Shown here in pieces: positions 7,827 to 15,966 of a stretch of 64,000 bases of DNA. A program made the translations under genes and the position numbers. The notes beneath the pieces were generated by a model. It did not search any database. It was not told where the DNA came from and was given only the letters and a program-made list of their open reading frames with translations. Location of the stretch: positions 62,001 to 126,000 of the forward strand of contig JBBRLP010000002.1 of the NCBI GenBank assembly GCA_038231295.1. Reading direction: 5' to 3'. Position 1 is the first letter of the stretch. Every line of letters starts with the position of its first letter. Source of the stretch: JANXLO01 sp038231295. GTDB taxonomy: Bacteria > Armatimonadota > Chthonomonadetes > Chthonomonadales > Chthonomonadaceae.

Positions 7827-9533
7827 CTAAGCGTCGAAGTCTTCGCGCTGGCAGACGCGAAGGACTTCCTGAATAGTCGTAAGGCCCTGAAGCACCTTGT
7901 CGCGTCCGTCGGCGAGCATCGTCACCATCCCCTGGTGCTGCAGAGCGTGTGAGCGAATGGCGCTGGACGAGGCCCGTTCTACGATCAGTTTACGGATGGC
8001 TTCATCAATCACAATCAGTTCGTAGATACCGCCGCGTCCCTTGTATCCGACGCCCCGACATTCAGCGCAGCCTTTGCCGCGCATCAGTGGTTCGCGCTTG
8101 ACGATGGCGGGGTCAATGCCGATTTCGCGCAGGACTTCCGGCTTCTCCTCGTAGGGTTCGCGGCAGTGCGGGCAGTTGATACGCACGAGGCGCTGCGCCA
8201 CCGCGCCGATAAGCGAAGAGGCGATAAGGAACGGCTCCGCGCCCATATCGAGCAGACGGCTTACCGCGCCTGCGGAGTCGTTGGTATGGAGTGTCGAGAA
8301 GACAAGGTGACCGGTCAGCGCGGCGTGAACGGAGATTTCCACCGTTTCATGGTCGCGGATTTCGCCAACCATGATGATGTCCGGGTCCTGGCGCACGATA
8401 CTGCGGAGGCCGTTCGCAAAGGTCAAACCGATCTGCGGCTGAACCTGAATCTGGTTGACGCCGTTCAACTGGTACTCAACCGGGTCTTCGACCGTGATGA
8501 TCTTCTTTTCGGTGCTGTAGATTTCGTTCAGCGCGGCGTAGAGGGTCGTCGTCTTGCCGGAACCTGTTGGGCCGGTGACGAGGACGATGCCGTGCGGCTC
8601 CTGGATGAGACGGCGAAACTTGTGGAACTGATTGCGCTCCATGCCGAGTTCGGTCAGTCCAAGCATGGCGGTCTGCTTGTCCAGAATACGCAGAACTGCG
8701 CTCTCACCGTAGACCGTCGGGACGGTAGAGACGCGGAGGTCAATCTGGCGGCCCGAACTGCGGATTCGCATACGCCCGTCCTGGGGCAGTCGGCGCTCGG
8801 CGATGTTCAGGTCGGAAAGGATTTTGATGCGGCTGAGAATGGCCGAGTGGTAGCGCTTTGGGGGCGGAGACTGCTCATGCAGAACGCCGTCTATGCGGTA
8901 TCGGATGCGGACTTCGCGCTCAAATGGCTCGATGTGAATGTCCGAAGCCCGATCCTGGATGGCCTGATTGATGATGAGGTTGACCATCTGGATGACAAGT
9001 TCTTCTTTCGCCATCTTCTGAAGGTCGGCGACATCGAGACTGTCCTCGTCATCCATCGCCCGCTCCGCGACTTTTACGTCCTGGATCATGCGCGACATAT
9101 AGGACTGTTCGCACAGACGGCGGATTTCGCTGGGGGCGGCAAGCACCGGAGCGATGTCGAGACCGGTCAGCAGGCGCAGATCGTCAATGCCATGAATGTC
9201 GAGCGGGTCGGCCATCGCGACGACAAGCTGATCGTCGTTGCGGCGCAGTGGAATCAGGTGATGCCGCAGCGCGAACTCGCTCGGCACGATGTCCAGAACA
9301 GCGGGGTCAGGCGGTTCGGCGTTGAGGTCTACAATAGGGCAGTCCAACTGACGGGAGAGCGCACGGAGCAGGTTCGGTTCGGTGAGGAAGCGCATACTCA
9401 CCAGAATCTCCCCGATACGCTTGCCCTTCTCGCTTTTACGCTGTTCGGCAAGCGCTGTTTCGAGCTGCTCCGGGCTGACAAGCCCCTCTTCGAGCAGAAG
9501 CGAACCGAGCATTGTGCGCCTGAGTTTGAGCAA
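7827..9533 (-). CDS. gspE: GspE/PilB-type secretion ATPase
   Basis: The 568-residue product has an N-terminal GspE/MshEN domain ('MLGSLLLEEGLVSPEQLETA'). The catalytic core has Walker A 'GPTGSGKTTT', an aspartate box 'EDPVEYQLNGVNQIQV', Walker B-like 'DPDIIMVGEIRD', a His box 'HLVFSTLHTNDS' and the tetra-cysteine zinc site 'CPHC...CAEC'. It powers pseudopilus or pilus assembly as a cytoplasmic hexamer. The TTG start at 9533 follows GGGAGG with 8 bases between. It is the first gene of the minus-strand secretion operon. The zinc site and the 568-residue length fit GspE/PilB and not the retraction ATPase PilT. Confidence 0.95.
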   Translation of the reverse strand: MLKLRRTMLGSLLLEEGLVSPEQLETALAEQRKSEKGKRIGEILVSMRFLTEPNLLRALSRQLDCPIVDLNAEPPDPAVLDIVPSEFALRHHLIPLRRNDDQLVVAMADPLDIHGIDDLRLLTGLDIAPVLAAPSEIRRLCEQSYMSRMIQDVKVAERAMDDEDSLDVADLQKMAKEELVIQMVNLIINQAIQDRASDIHIEPFEREVRIRYRIDGVLHEQSPPPKRYHSAILSRIKILSDLNIAERRLPQDGRMRIRSSGRQIDLRVSTVPTVYGESAVLRILDKQTAMLGLTELGMERNQFHKFRRLIQEPHGIVLVTGPTGSGKTTTLYAALNEIYSTEKKIITVEDPVEYQLNGVNQIQVQPQIGLTFANGLRSIVRQDPDIIMVGEIRDHETVEISVHAALTGHLVFSTLHTNDSAGAVSRLLDMGAEPFLIASSLIGAVAQRLVRINCPHCREPYEEKPEVLREIGIDPAIVKREPLMRGKGCAECRGVGYKGRGGIYELIVIDEAIRKLIVERASSSAIRSHALQHQGMVTMLADGRDKVLQGLTTIQEVLRVCQREDFDA

Positions 9534-9888
9534 AGTGTTGACCTCCCGAAAGCCCGATGACCCCGCAGCCTGTGACTGATGCAGAAACGTGGGCAGAAAT
9601 TATACGTCTAAACGAGGACCAGAAGAACCGTGGAGGAACTCTTATGCGGTGAACCAGCGTTTATCTATCGTACCCTATAAGACGCTTCTGGATAAGTTGG
9701 GTTACGCGACTTTTCAGCGCTGTGTGAACAGAACAAGCCAAACCGGCGCTTCCCCACTCCGCAGAGACCATTCGCTTCCGTAATCACCGACGCTCTTCTC
9801 TGCGTCTTGGTTTCGTCAATCCTGGGATTTCCGTCTCAAGTTTCGAGTGGGAGCAGGGTTTTCGGGGCGATTACGGAATATAGGTTGC
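9534..9888. other. Divergent intergenic region upstream of gspE and hyuB
   Basis: This 355-base stretch has no convincing gene; its one short plus-strand frame (about 64 codons) has no recognisable motif. On the minus strand a TATAAT lies at 9599-9604, 65 bases before gspE, a plausible -10 for the secretion operon, though no good -35 sits 16-18 bases upstream. No clear promoter is seen for hyuB. Confidence 0.4.
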
Positions 9889-11499
9889 ATGGTACTCTTC
9901 TCTGGCTACGATCCGGTCCAAGTGGAAGTCTGGCGGCACCTCCTCGCGTCTGTGGCGGAGGAGATGGGAGCGTCTCTTGAGCGGACGGCCTACTCACCGA
10001 ATATCAAAGAACGGCTGGACCATTCCTGCGGGATTTTCGATGCGGACGGCAATTTGCTGGCGCAGGCCGCGCATATCCCGGTGCATCTCGGCGCGATGCC
10101 GCTGATGCTGAAGCAGTTACGACGGCGCGTTCGCTGGTCGCGAGGCACGATGTGGCTGTGCAACGACCCGCGCATCGGCGGAACGCATCTGCCCGACCTG
10201 ACGCTCGTTGCGCCTGTCTACTTCCAGGCTGCCGAACGATCCGAGTTGGTCGGATTCGTGGCCTGCCGCGCCCACCATGCCGACATCGGTGGCCTTACTC
10301 CCGGTTCTCTGCCTCTCTCCACCGAACTCTTTCATGAAGGATTGATACTGTCGCCTGTGCGGCTGGTGGAGCGAGGACGGGTGCGGACGGAGATTCGTGA
10401 TCTGGTCTGTGCCAACTCCCGCACTCCCCAGGAGAGGCGGGGCGACCTTGCGGCACAGATCGCGGCGAACGAGACCGGAATCCGTCGCTTCCAGTCTCTT
10501 CTGGAGCGCTATGGGGCAGAGGAGTTTCGGACGCGGACGGCGGAGAATATCGCCTATGCGGCGCAATCGGTTCGCGCCGCCCTGCGTGGTCTCCCCGCAG
10601 GCGTCTATTGCGCCGAGGATGTGCTGGACGACGATGGCGCTGGCAGCCGGGATATTCGTATTGCGCTGGCTCTGACTCTCCGTGAAGAGGGGAGCATCAC
10701 GTTCGATTTCACCGGAACTGCTCCGCAGACTCGTGGCTCGCTGAATGCTACGGAAGCCATCACCCGTTCTGCCTGCTACTATCTCGTGCGGTGTCTGGTG
10801 GAGGAAGAGATACCGACCAACGAGGGCTGTTTTCAGTCTGTGGAAGTGATTGTGCCGGAGGGAACACTGGTGAACGCCCGCTATCCAGCTGCCGTCGCTG
10901 CCGGAAATGTGGAGACTTCGCAGCGGATCGTAGATGTCTGCCTTCGCGCTCTGGCGCAGGCCGCGCCGCAGACGATTCCGGCGGCCAGCCAGGGAACAAT
11001 GAACAATGTCACCATTGGTGGCTACGACCCTTTCCGAGGACGTTCGTTCGCCTACTATGAGACGCTTGCCGGGGGAGCGGGGGCGTCTCCAGTGGGAAAC
11101 GGCCTCTCCGCCGTCCATTCCCACATGACTAACACCCGGAATACCCCCGTCGAAGCTCTGGAATCCCACTATCCCCTGCGCGTTCTGGAATACGCCATTG
11201 CCGACAATACCGGCAGAGGCGGAACGAACACAGGAGGCAATGGGCTGATCCGACGTGTGTTGCTGCTTGCGGACTGCCGTGTTTCCCTCATCACAGAACG
11301 CCGCGTTCACGCCCCGTTCGGCGCGAATGGCGGGGAGGCTGGCCTTTCAGGAATCAATGGACTGCGCTTGTCAGACGGGGAAATCCTGTCGCTTCCAGCC
11401 AAATGGAGCCAGGACTCTCCCGCCGGTTCCGTCCTGAGCATTCAGACTCCAGGCGGTGGCGGGTGGGGCAAGTGCAAAAAGAGCCAAAAAGTTGTCTGA
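9889..11499 (+). CDS. Hydantoinase B / oxoprolinase family protein
   Basis: The 536-residue product reads like HyuB: 'LASVAEEMGASLERTAYSPN' followed by 'DHSCGIFDADGNLLAQAAHI', 'PVHLGAM', 'NDPRIGGTHLPDLTLVAPVY', 'ACRAHHADIGGLTPGSLP', 'FTGTAPQTRGSLNA', and the late Gly-rich 'DNTGRGGTNTGGNGLIR' and 'TPGGGGWG'. Family members hydrolyse five-membered cyclic amides such as N-methylhydantoin or 5-oxoproline with ATP, normally with a HyuA partner. No hyuA is adjacent here, so substrate is unknown. ATG 9889 is chosen because alignment to the family begins there; a longer frame opens at 9847 but adds an unlikely leader. The gene ends five bases before the arginine promoter. Confidence 0.88.
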   Translation: MVLFSGYDPVQVEVWRHLLASVAEEMGASLERTAYSPNIKERLDHSCGIFDADGNLLAQAAHIPVHLGAMPLMLKQLRRRVRWSRGTMWLCNDPRIGGTHLPDLTLVAPVYFQAAERSELVGFVACRAHHADIGGLTPGSLPLSTELFHEGLILSPVRLVERGRVRTEIRDLVCANSRTPQERRGDLAAQIAANETGIRRFQSLLERYGAEEFRTRTAENIAYAAQSVRAALRGLPAGVYCAEDVLDDDGAGSRDIRIALALTLREEGSITFDFTGTAPQTRGSLNATEAITRSACYYLVRCLVEEEIPTNEGCFQSVEVIVPEGTLVNARYPAAVAAGNVETSQRIVDVCLRALAQAAPQTIPAASQGTMNNVTIGGYDPFRGRSFAYYETLAGGAGASPVGNGLSAVHSHMTNTRNTPVEALESHYPLRVLEYAIADNTGRGGTNTGGNGLIRRVLLLADCRVSLITERRVHAPFGANGGEAGLSGINGLRLSDGEILSLPAKWSQDSPAGSVLSIQTPGGGGWGKCKKSQKVV

Positions 11500-11503
11500 A
11501 CGG

Positions 11504-11533
11504 TTGACACGGCCTGCGCTCAGTCGGTATACT
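11504..11533 (+). promoter_or_regulatory. Sigma-70-type promoter of the arginine cluster
   Basis: TTGACA at 11504-11509 and TATACT at 11528-11533 are separated by 18 bases. It is a near-consensus promoter about 240 bases before argC and directly after hyuB. Confidence 0.75.
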
Positions 11534-11779
11534 AACTTTCACTTAACCAGACTGTGGAGAGTCCGTTTCATGTCCGTGGTTGACACGACAATTTGCATTA
11601 CCAACCGTCGTCGCGAGCGTAGCGGGAAATAGCCCACGCGCCTCGTTGTTGACGCCTGACATTTCAACTGACAGAGAGCCGTGGGTTCCCGGAATGGGAG
11701 ACCGACGGCGTTGTTTTTGCTATCCGAACCGCCGCCGGTCACACCGACCGTGCGGCGAATTTCGTTTCAAGGAGCGTGA
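11534..11779 (+). promoter_or_regulatory. Long leader of argC with a GC-rich hairpin
   Basis: The leader between the promoter and argC has no convincing gene. GACCGACGGCG (11700-11710) can pair with CGCCGCCGGTC (11730-11740), 10 of 11 positions, around a 19-base loop that includes GTTTTTG. A second TTGACA lies at 11580-11585 without a good -10. The length and hairpin would fit an attenuator or riboswitch-like control, but I do not recognise a known class. A T-box was considered and the match is poor. Confidence 0.35.
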
Positions 11780-12826
11780 ATGACCATGCTAAAGGTGGCG
11801 ATTGTCGGGGCGTCGGGATATGGTGGGGGCGAACTGCTGCGCCTGCTGGCAGCCCACCCGAACGCACGGGTGAGTGTCGCGGTTTCGGAAACCTATGCGG
11901 GGCAGCCGGTCTCGGCGGCCTTTCCAGGACTTGCGAAGCGTTCCTCGCTGGTGTTCTCCCGCTATGGCGATGGCGCGGAAGTCGCGGCGTGTGATGTCGT
12001 CTTTCTCGCACAGGACAACGGCAAGGCGATGCACCTCGTGCCGAAACTGCTCGAAGCGGGCTGCAAAATCGTGGACCTGTCGGCGGATTTTCGGCTGAAG
12101 GATACCGCCGAGTACGAGACCTGGTACAAAACCCTGCACGCCGCTGCGGAGGTTAATACCGAGGCGGTCTATGGCATTCCCGAACTGCACCGGGAGGCGA
12201 TTCAGAAGGCGCGACTGGTGGGCAATCCGGGCTGTTTTCCCACCGCCTCGCTGCTCGCCCTCGCGCCGCTGCTCGTCAACCGACTGGTTCGGCCCGATTC
12301 GCTGCTGATAGATGCGAAGTCTGGCGTCTCCGGGGCAGGACGCTCGAAATGGACGCAGGAGTATCATTTCCCGGAACTGAACGAAAGCCTGAGCGCCTAC
12401 AAGGTGGCGGGAAGCCATCGGCACACCGCCGAAATAGAACAGGAGGCGAGCGCACTGGCCGGGCAGAAAATCCTTCTCACCTTCACTCCCCATCTCATTC
12501 CGATGACGCGGGGAATATTGGCAACCTGCTATGCGACCCTTACGGAGAAGGGAACGAGGGAAGACCTGTTGAAGATGTATAGCGCGTTCTACGCCGATGC
12601 CCCTTTTGTCGTGGTACGGGAAGACCTGCCCGCTACGAAACAGACGCTGGGTTCCAATATGTGTCATATTGGCCTGGGGGTGGATGCGCGGCTCAACCGC
12701 GTTACCATCGTTGCCGTCATTGACAATCTGGGGAAAGGGATGGCTGGTCAGGCCATTCAGAACATGAATCTCATGGCAGGATTCGAGGAGACGGCTGGAC
12801 TGGAAGCGGGCGGGTTCTGGCCCTAG
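11780..12826 (+). CDS. argC: N-acetyl-gamma-glutamyl-phosphate reductase
   Basis: The 348-residue enzyme reduces N-acetylglutamyl phosphate to the semialdehyde with NADPH, the third step of arginine synthesis. It has the nucleotide-binding 'VAIVGASGYGGGELLRLL', the catalytic cysteine in 'GNPGCFPTASLLALAPL' (about residue 152), 'DAKSGVSGAGR' and 'GSHRHTAEI'. The length is typical of the ArgC1 type. AAGGAG at 11769-11774 serves either ATG 11780 or ATG 11786; the second gives more usual spacing. It is the first gene of the arginine cluster. Confidence 0.96.
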   Translation: MTMLKVAIVGASGYGGGELLRLLAAHPNARVSVAVSETYAGQPVSAAFPGLAKRSSLVFSRYGDGAEVAACDVVFLAQDNGKAMHLVPKLLEAGCKIVDLSADFRLKDTAEYETWYKTLHAAAEVNTEAVYGIPELHREAIQKARLVGNPGCFPTASLLALAPLLVNRLVRPDSLLIDAKSGVSGAGRSKWTQEYHFPELNESLSAYKVAGSHRHTAEIEQEASALAGQKILLTFTPHLIPMTRGILATCYATLTEKGTREDLLKMYSAFYADAPFVVVREDLPATKQTLGSNMCHIGLGVDARLNRVTIVAVIDNLGKGMAGQAIQNMNLMAGFEETAGLEAGGFWP

Positions 12827-12851
12827 TCGTGCAGGAGGAGAGAGCGGGACT

Positions 12852-13394
12852 ATGCTGCATCTGATACGGAAGCGCATCAAAATTGACCCTCTGGTCGAAA
12901 AGACCGAATGGGACGCCTTACTGGAGCAGGGATTGGTGGCGGGATGGGCTTTCGAGAAACTGCTGGAAGATGTCAGCGAAGAGGCTGCAACAATTCGTAC
13001 GGTCTGTCCCATGTGTATTGCGGACATCGTGGCACATGTGGCGGATGTCAACTACGGTGTCGCGAACATTCTGGAAGCCTTTAGCAGAGGGCGTTCGTTA
13101 ACCTATGACCCCGACTCGCTGTACCGCGGCGCGGGCGGGAGAACCTTTGCCGAGGTTCGCTCCGATCATTCCGACTCACTGCTGCGGCTGGCGGATTCGA
13201 CCGGTCGGCCTATCAACCCGAGTCAGGTGAGCTGGCATTTTGAATACGGCAGGTTGTCAGGCAAAGAGTGGCTGGCGACGATTGTGCCGCACTATGTCTA
13301 TCATACGCGGCAGGTCGAGCGCATTAAACAGTCCAGCGCCTACTGGGCCGGACAGCAGAAAATGCCGCGAACACACAGAGAGACGGCGAAATAG
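12852..13394 (+). CDS. DinB-like four-helix metal-binding protein
   Basis: The 180-residue product has the pattern of the DinB/YfiT/maleylpyruvate-isomerase fold. One histidine lies in 'IVAHVADVN' (about residue 62) and a late H-x3-H pair in 'PHYVYHTRQVERI' (about 150). In this family three His bind a metal that supports thiol transfer or glutathione/bacillithiol-type chemistry. It lies 25 bases after argC and 22 before argJ, so it is very likely in the arginine transcript, yet no such enzyme belongs to the pathway. AGGAGGAGAG precedes the ATG. Substrate unknown. Confidence 0.75.
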   Translation: MLHLIRKRIKIDPLVEKTEWDALLEQGLVAGWAFEKLLEDVSEEAATIRTVCPMCIADIVAHVADVNYGVANILEAFSRGRSLTYDPDSLYRGAGGRTFAEVRSDHSDSLLRLADSTGRPINPSQVSWHFEYGRLSGKEWLATIVPHYVYHTRQVERIKQSSAYWAGQQKMPRTHRETAK

Positions 13395-13416
13395 CAGTAA
13401 GCGGAGGGAGAGTGAT

Positions 13417-14640
13417 TTGTTAACCGTCTGGCAGCAGGTGACTGAGGCAGGAGTAACGTATCCCGAGGGATTCGTCGCAGCGGGCGTTCGTTGCGGTCTG
13501 AAGACGCAGGGCGAAGACCTTGCGCTGCTTGTGAGCGAAAGCGCCTGTACGGTCGCAGGAGTCTTTACGACCAATCGGGTGCAGGCGGCATGTGTGCAGT
13601 ATTCGCGCCGGGTCGTGCGGAATGGTATGGCGCGGGCCGTTTTGATTAACGCCGGGAACGCCAATGCCTGCAACGGAGAACAGGGCGACCAGGACAATCG
13701 CACACTGGCCGACTGGGTCAGTCGGCATCTGAACGTGCCTCCCGATACGGTGCTGACCGCTTCCACAGGCATTATTGGACATCTGCTCCCGATGGAAAAA
13801 CTGCGGCACGGAATTCAGGCAGCCGTTGAGGGACTGGACAGAGATACCCAGACCGATCAGACGGTCGGACGCGCCATTATGACGACCGATACCTACTCGA
13901 AAGTGAGGGCTTTCGACGCTGACTCCGATCAGTGGGTCGCGCCCATCCGCTTCGGTGGGATGTGCAAAGGTTCCGGCATGATCGCGCCGAACATGGCGAC
14001 CATGCTGGCTTTCATCACGACGGATGCCCGCCTCCCTGCTCCCTTGCTCCAGGAGGCCATGCAGCGAGCCGTCGCGGTCTCCTTCAACAGTGTCACGGTG
14101 GATGGCGACACCAGCACCAACGATATGTGCCTGCTTCTCGCCTCTGGAATGGGGGAGGGAGAGGTCTCACGGCCCGGCCCGGCCTTTGAGGATTTCGTCG
14201 AGGCTCTGACCCGTCTTTGTGTGGCGCTCGCCATAGAGATCGCACGAGATGGGGAAGGCGCCACGAAACTTGTGGAGGTAATCGTGCGCGGGGCCGCGAC
14301 CGAGGCAGGCGCACACCGCATCGCGAAAACAATCGCGGAGTCGCCGCTCGTCAAAACCGCTCTCTACGGCAACGATCCCAACTGGGGCCGACTTCTGATG
14401 GCGGCAGGCAGGGCAGGCGTTCCCTTTGACCCCAACGTCCTCGAAGTGCGGATCGGAGAGCATATCGTCTGTGCGGAAGGCCGCAGCGTCGGATTCGACC
14501 GTGATGCCGCCCACGACTATCTGACTGGAAAAGAGATTCAGATCGTTCTGGACCTGAATACGGGCGACGAAGTGGCGACTGTTTGGACCTGCGACTACAG
14601 TTACGACTACATCAAAATCAATGCCGAGTATTACACTTAG
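13417..14640 (+). CDS. argJ: Bifunctional ornithine acetyltransferase / N-acetylglutamate synthase
   Basis: The 407-residue ArgJ transfers acetyl from N-acetylornithine to glutamate (cyclic pathway) and may also use acetyl-CoA. Visible motifs are 'VAGVFTTNRVQAACV', 'NAGNANACNGEQGDQD', 'STGIIGHLLPMEKL', 'CKGSGMIAPNMATMLAF' with the Ala-Thr autocleavage site, 'VDGDTSTNDM' and 'GNDPNWGRLLMAAGRAGV'. The start is TTG 13417, with GGAGGGAG 7 bases upstream; the frame is open further upstream but those residues are not family-like. No argA or argE is seen nearby, consistent with acetyl recycling by ArgJ. Confidence 0.95.
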   Translation: MLTVWQQVTEAGVTYPEGFVAAGVRCGLKTQGEDLALLVSESACTVAGVFTTNRVQAACVQYSRRVVRNGMARAVLINAGNANACNGEQGDQDNRTLADWVSRHLNVPPDTVLTASTGIIGHLLPMEKLRHGIQAAVEGLDRDTQTDQTVGRAIMTTDTYSKVRAFDADSDQWVAPIRFGGMCKGSGMIAPNMATMLAFITTDARLPAPLLQEAMQRAVAVSFNSVTVDGDTSTNDMCLLLASGMGEGEVSRPGPAFEDFVEALTRLCVALAIEIARDGEGATKLVEVIVRGAATEAGAHRIAKTIAESPLVKTALYGNDPNWGRLLMAAGRAGVPFDPNVLEVRIGEHIVCAEGRSVGFDRDAAHDYLTGKEIQIVLDLNTGDEVATVWTCDYSYDYIKINAEYYT

Positions 14641-14649
14641 ACCAAAACT

Positions 14650-15519
14650 ATGACAACTTCCTTGCATGCCTCGGAACACGCGCACGTTCTTATCGAAGCG
14701 CTGCCCTACCTAAAACAGTTTTACGGCAAGACCATCGTCGTCAAATATGGCGGAAACGCCATGATTGACGAGGTGCTGAAACGACAGGTGATGCAGGATA
14801 TCGCGCTGCTGCACTATGTAGGAATTCGCACTATACTTGTACATGGAGGCGGACCGGAAATCAGTGCGATGATGAAACAGATGGGCCATGAACCCGCGTT
14901 TCTGAACGGGCTGCGTGTCACTGATGCCGCGACAATGGAGATTGTGGAGATGGTGCTGACGGGCAAGACCAACAAAACCATCGTTTCATTGCTCAATCAA
15001 CAGGGCGCGAAAGCCGTCGGCCTAAGCGGTAAAGACGCCAACCTCATTCTGGCCTATAAGATGGATTCCGCGCAGGGCGATCTGGGATTTGTTGGAGAAG
15101 TAGCGCAGGTTAATCCAGAAATACTGATTCTCTTGAGCGCGAACGGTTATATCCCGGTCGTCTCTTCGGTCGCAATCGGGCCGGATGGTGCGAGCTACAA
15201 TGTGAATGCCGACCATGTGGCAGGACATATCGCGGCGGCAGTAGGGGCCGTGAAACTCGTTCTCCTGACTGATGTCGAGGGACTTTACGCCGACTACGCA
15301 GATAAGTCGAGCCTGATTCAACGCATGGATACCGACCGTGCCTCCGAGATGATTGCTTCGGGGGCGGCGGAACGCGGCATGATTCCGAAACTGGAAGCTT
15401 GCATCGCAGCTATTGAGGGAGGCGTGATACGTGCTCACCTCATAGATGGCCGCCAACCGCACTCTCTGCTGATAGAGATTTTCACCGACACAGGCATCGG
15501 CACCATGATTCACGCCTGA
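14650..15519 (+). CDS. argB: Acetylglutamate kinase
   Basis: The 289-residue kinase phosphorylates N-acetylglutamate. Motifs are 'GKTIVVKYGGNAM', 'ILVHGGGPEISAMMKQMG', 'GLRVTDAATMEIVEMVL', 'GLSGKDANLI', 'NVNADHVAGHIAAAVGA' and 'MIPKLEACIAAIEGGV'. It has the extra N-terminal helix (residues 5-24) seen in arginine-inhibited hexameric enzymes, so feedback inhibition by arginine is likely (inference). It lies 9 bases after argJ. Confidence 0.96.
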   Translation: MTTSLHASEHAHVLIEALPYLKQFYGKTIVVKYGGNAMIDEVLKRQVMQDIALLHYVGIRTILVHGGGPEISAMMKQMGHEPAFLNGLRVTDAATMEIVEMVLTGKTNKTIVSLLNQQGAKAVGLSGKDANLILAYKMDSAQGDLGFVGEVAQVNPEILILLSANGYIPVVSSVAIGPDGASYNVNADHVAGHIAAAVGAVKLVLLTDVEGLYADYADKSSLIQRMDTDRASEMIASGAAERGMIPKLEACIAAIEGGVIRAHLIDGRQPHSLLIEIFTDTGIGTMIHA

Positions 15520-15579
15520 CGCCAATTCCCGTCCGCCTGCCTGTGCAGCGGTCTTTGCTTTCAAAGGAGAATGCGCCTC

Positions 15580-15966
15580 ATGCCACCGCCTGAACACACC
15601 GCCGCGAAACTCTCGCTCGCGACGATGCCGCCGGAAACACAGGAGAGACTGCTGCAGGTCGTCATGCAGCGACAGGCCACTCTGAGCCTGCGAGTTGCGG
15701 CCCTGTTTCTCATCCCGTTGCTCGGCCTGCCGATTTTGAATCAGTTTCAGCCCGCCCTGATGAACACGCAGCTATTTGGCTTCAGTCTAACCTGGCTGAT
15801 CCTCGGAGTCTGCTTCTTTCCGCTGACGTGGCTGCTTTCAGCCTATTTCGTCCAGAAATCGGATCGCATCGAGGCGGAGTGCGCGGACACGGCGCGTGGA
15901 ATGCTGCCCGCTGAGGCTGTTCCCACGGTACTGCCAACGGAGAGAACAGGGGAGGGGCAGGAATGA
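15580..15966 (+). CDS. DUF485-type small membrane protein, symporter partner
   Basis: The 128-residue protein has two hydrophobic helices (about 35-55 and 65-95) and the DUF485 pattern with 'GFSLTWLILGVCFFPLTWLL' and 'YFVQKSDRIEAE'. DUF485 proteins are encoded just before ActP-type sodium:solute symporters, as here, where the stop overlaps the next start by 4 bases. AAGGAGA (15564-15570) abuts ATG 15571, which is too close, so ATG 15580 with 9-base spacing is chosen. Function is unknown. Confidence 0.8.
   Translation: MPPPEHTAAKLSLATMPPETQERLLQVVMQRQATLSLRVAALFLIPLLGLPILNQFQPALMNTQLFGFSLTWLILGVCFFPLTWLLSAYFVQKSDRIEAECADTARGMLPAEAVPTVLPTERTGEGQE

Noticed and set aside
8166..9560. A 464-codon plus-strand frame opposite gspE
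   Set aside because: It is antisense to a complete GspE with all motifs. Its product has no recognisable pattern and is a codon-bias shadow in GC-rich DNA.
9589..9783. A 64-codon plus-strand frame between gspE and hyuB
   Set aside because: There is no ribosome site, no motif and no neighbour support.
11641..11740. T-box riboswitch before argC
   Set aside because: GGGAGACCGACGG is only loosely similar to the T-box sequence and no antiterminator/terminator pair could be drawn.
11789..13051. A 420-codon minus-strand frame opposite argC
   Set aside because: The plus strand carries an intact ArgC, so this frame is a shadow.
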